From assembly GCF_003144535.1 (NCBI RefSeq), contig NZ_PHFJ01000013.1:62001-126000 (forward strand): a stretch of 64,000 bases of DNA. The letters are read 5' to 3'. The notes below the pieces were generated by a model. It was not told the DNA's origin. It ran no database searches and saw only the letters and a list, made by a program, of their open reading frames with translations. The translations under genes were made by a program, and so were the position numbers. This DNA comes from Proteus penneri (GTDB lineage: Bacteria > Pseudomonadota > Gammaproteobacteria > Enterobacterales > Enterobacteriaceae). Positions 61,966 through 64,000 of this stretch are shown piece after piece (the first letter of the stretch is position 1; each line of letters begins with the position of its first letter).

Positions 61966-64000
61966 ATGAATGGATTCAAAGAAATAATCTTCAAAGATAA
62001 TATAAATAAAATCGTATCAAAAATTGAAAGTCATATAAAAGAAAATAATTCAGAACTTTTTTTTAATGTACAATCTGTAAAAAGAGTATTAATTGAGAAT
62101 TATATTTCTATTTTTATTTCTAAAAATGAATATGCTGCGAATGAATTTTTAGAAAAAATAGATAATAATTTTTCACTCTATCATAAAAATTATTTTACAA
62201 AAGGTATTGATTTTATTAAAGAAGAAATTAATTTAAGTATAGAAAATTTGTTTTCAAATAGTGCTAGAATAACAAGCAAAGAACCTAATAAAATACACAA
62301 AGAACGATTTAGATTATTAATTCAGAATAATTTATCTGGTGATTATTATCTGGATTTTAAAGATAATAAGATGTTTATACAAATAGATAATGAGAACAAT
62401 AAATTTAAAATAATTAACTTTGATGGATATGCTACTTTTTTTTATAACAAGAGTGAACTAATAAATAAGGTTCATGATATTATAATTGATAAAAATAATA
62501 ATAATTTTTTATACTATCGTTTTTATAATAGAAAAGAGTATGTTAGCTACTTTAATAATATTGAAAATTGGAAGGTAAATAATAAAGATATTATTAGGGA
62601 AATAATTAATGATATTAAGAAAAGAAAACAAATAAATGTTAATGAATACACTTCTATTGAATTAAGTGAAAGTTATTCATATAAGAATATTTTTATTATC
62701 AGAGATAAAATAGAAAATACAGAAAAGGTACTACATATTTATGTCGATGATATAGAAGAAGCATTTACAGTTGCAAAATCTAAATACGATCAGGTAACGG
62801 ATAGTGGAGAACATTTGCTCTATAAAGTCGGTACTGGTTGGTTTATTACTAAAATAAAAAATAATATTGTGAAAAAATTTTCACAATATACCGATCTATT
62901 AAAGCCTTTAGAAAGAGTGATGAGTCGAGTTAATCTTATTGCTTCAATGGAAACTAATTATGATTTTAGTCATATTCATAGTTTAGCAGGATTATGTTAT
63001 GGATTAAGTTTAAATTATTTAGTTGAAGTTAGAAACAGCGGTTTAGAAGGTGGAAATAAGTACTTATTCTGGTTAAAAGAAAATATATCTTCTTATCAGA
63101 GTAAAAAAGAATTTATAGACGATAAACTGGATTCTATTTTATTTAATAGTATGAAAGAATATGAAATATTAAATTTAATTAAAGAAATTAAAAATATTAT
63201 ATTTTCTCAACACTTTCAAATAGAGAGATTAGGTGAAAAATCACAATATTTTGTTTTTGATACATTTCAGGCACTTGAATATAGTCAGATATTAGAAAAT
63301 CGAGGGTTAAAAAAATTACATGTTAAAAAAATAGTGTTTGATAAAGATAATATTCATAAACATATAGAGGGTGTTATGAATAGTTACAATGATTATTATG
63401 CTATTATTGCCTTCAAAGATCATGTTATTGCGATTTCCTATAAAAGATATTCTGAGAATAATTATAAGTTTTCTTTATTTGATTCTAATAGTGCGTTGTT
63501 AGAATACTCTGATGTTAGATCTATAAACGAAGCATTAGAGAAGAAAATGGATTTTTATGGTTCACATGATGTTGATAATGAAAGATATATTATTTTTGAT
63601 GAATATACGAAAAGTGAGATTTCAAATTACCGAAGTGTTTGGGATTACAATAATATAGAAATTAATAAAGGAATTGCTGAAAATATAAAAAAAATAGGTT
63701 TTGCATTACCCTTTAAAGATAATATTACAGGACGAGTTGTTCATTATAGTGAACAGGGAGATCTTATTCTAGAACTTAAAAAAGAGAATGTTTTAATTGA
63801 TGTTATTGTAAAAGACACATATGTTGATGAAGGCGTTTATTTAGTTAAGAGTTATATTGATGATATTCTTGAAAATAGTCAGGCGAGTAAGATTATTTTA
63901 AATAAGAATGATAATAATAGTGTTGATATTGTCGTGGCTGAATTAAACAATTTTCAAACAATCCAGAAACAAAATGGGTATGTTGAATTTAATGATATTT
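61966..64000 (+). CDS. Large toxin-like protein with a C58 (YopT-type) cysteine peptidase-like region, 3' end outside window
   Basis: An uninterrupted frame of 678 codons from ATG 61966 (AGGA eight bases upstream) that runs off the window end. It is far more AT-rich than thrC beside it, rich in Asn, Ile, Lys and Tyr, and has no signal peptide or clear membrane segment. Residues about 335-520 carry a Cys-His-Asp set: Cys344 in SLAGLCYGLSLNYLVE, His486 in FKDHVIAISY and Asp506 in SLFDSNS. Order, spacing and local sequence resemble YopT/AvrPphB peptidases and the C58-like domain inside giant toxins such as LifA/Efa1 and PaTox. Function is inferred from motifs only; the N-terminal 330 residues are unrecognised. 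Confidence 0.85.
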   Translation, partial: MNGFKEIIFKDNINKIVSKIESHIKENNSELFFNVQSVKRVLIENYISIFISKNEYAANEFLEKIDNNFSLYHKNYFTKGIDFIKEEINLSIENLFSNSARITSKEPNKIHKERFRLLIQNNLSGDYYLDFKDNKMFIQIDNENNKFKIINFDGYATFFYNKSELINKVHDIIIDKNNNNFLYYRFYNRKEYVSYFNNIENWKVNNKDIIREIINDIKKRKQINVNEYTSIELSESYSYKNIFIIRDKIENTEKVLHIYVDDIEEAFTVAKSKYDQVTDSGEHLLYKVGTGWFITKIKNNIVKKFSQYTDLLKPLERVMSRVNLIASMETNYDFSHIHSLAGLCYGLSLNYLVEVRNSGLEGGNKYLFWLKENISSYQSKKEFIDDKLDSILFNSMKEYEILNLIKEIKNIIFSQHFQIERLGEKSQYFVFDTFQALEYSQILENRGLKKLHVKKIVFDKDNIHKHIEGVMNSYNDYYAIIAFKDHVIAISYKRYSENNYKFSLFDSNSALLEYSDVRSINEALEKKMDFYGSHDVDNERYIIFDEYTKSEISNYRSVWDYNNIEINKGIAENIKKIGFALPFKDNITGRVVHYSEQGDLILELKKENVLIDVIVKDTYVDEGVYLVKSYIDDILENSQASKIILNKNDNNSVDIVVAELNNFQTIQKQNGYVEFNDI

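Overview
The window comes from a Proteus-type member of the Morganellaceae (order Enterobacterales). The evidence is a low-GC chromosome with clear E. coli-like housekeeping orthologues, and a complete inducible urease cluster, ureR divergent from ureDABCEFG, of the Proteus kind. UreA, UreB and UreC look almost identical to Proteus mirabilis urease, but I cannot resolve the species. There is no insertion sequence, prophage, CRISPR array or tRNA here. Gene order joins two blocks that are distant in E. coli: the 70-72 min block (rplM-rpsI-sspAB, gltBD, arcB-elbB-mtgA, the lpoA/rsmI cluster, rnpB, yhaJK, yqj genes, sstT, fadH) and the block around the thr operon (ettA, slt, trpR, yjjX, gpmB, rob, creA, arcA, thrLABC).

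Layout: 1-3.6 kb zapE (partial), ribosomal proteins L13/S9 and the SspAB stringent starvation pair. 3.7-6.3 kb an AbgA-like amidohydrolase with a DcuC-type carrier behind a perfect FNR box. 6.8-12.7 kb glutamate synthase. 13.3-17.3 kb arcB, elbB and mtgA, with the small RNA ArcZ on the opposite strand at the 3' end of arcB. 17.3-23.7 kb urease and its activator UreR. 23.8-28.6 kb dolP, diaA, yraN, lpoA, rsmI and the RNase P RNA. 28.7-37.9 kb yhaK/yhaJ, yqjDEKF, yqjA, sstT, fadH and a DoxX protein. 38-48 kb an accessory import locus. 48-61.8 kb ettA, slt, trpR, yjjX, gpmB, rob, creA, arcA and the thr operon with leader peptide and attenuator. From 61,966 to the window end runs a very AT-rich open frame.

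Two parts deserve most attention. The first is 38-48 kb: a FecI-like sigma factor, a FecR-like anti-sigma factor, a TonB-dependent receptor with an N-terminal signalling domain, an SbmA-like ABC exporter/importer, an M16 protease made as a lipoprotein, and a divergent dedicated TonB. This set matches the YddA-YddB-PqqL genes of E. coli and the Fus ferredoxin-import (protease-associated import) system of Pectobacterium, with Fur-like sites at the promoters. The protease gene is interrupted by one in-frame TAA. The second is the frame at the right edge: at least 678 codons with a Cys-His-Asp arrangement like the YopT (C58) peptidase, probably the N-terminal part of a large horizontally acquired toxin.

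Regulation is a recurring theme: ArcB, ArcA and ArcZ all lie here, with FNR-type boxes before arcA and the dcuC-like gene, Fur-type boxes before the import genes and before slt, a FadR-type half operator before fadH, a trp operator before trpR and a CRP-type site between gltB and arcB.
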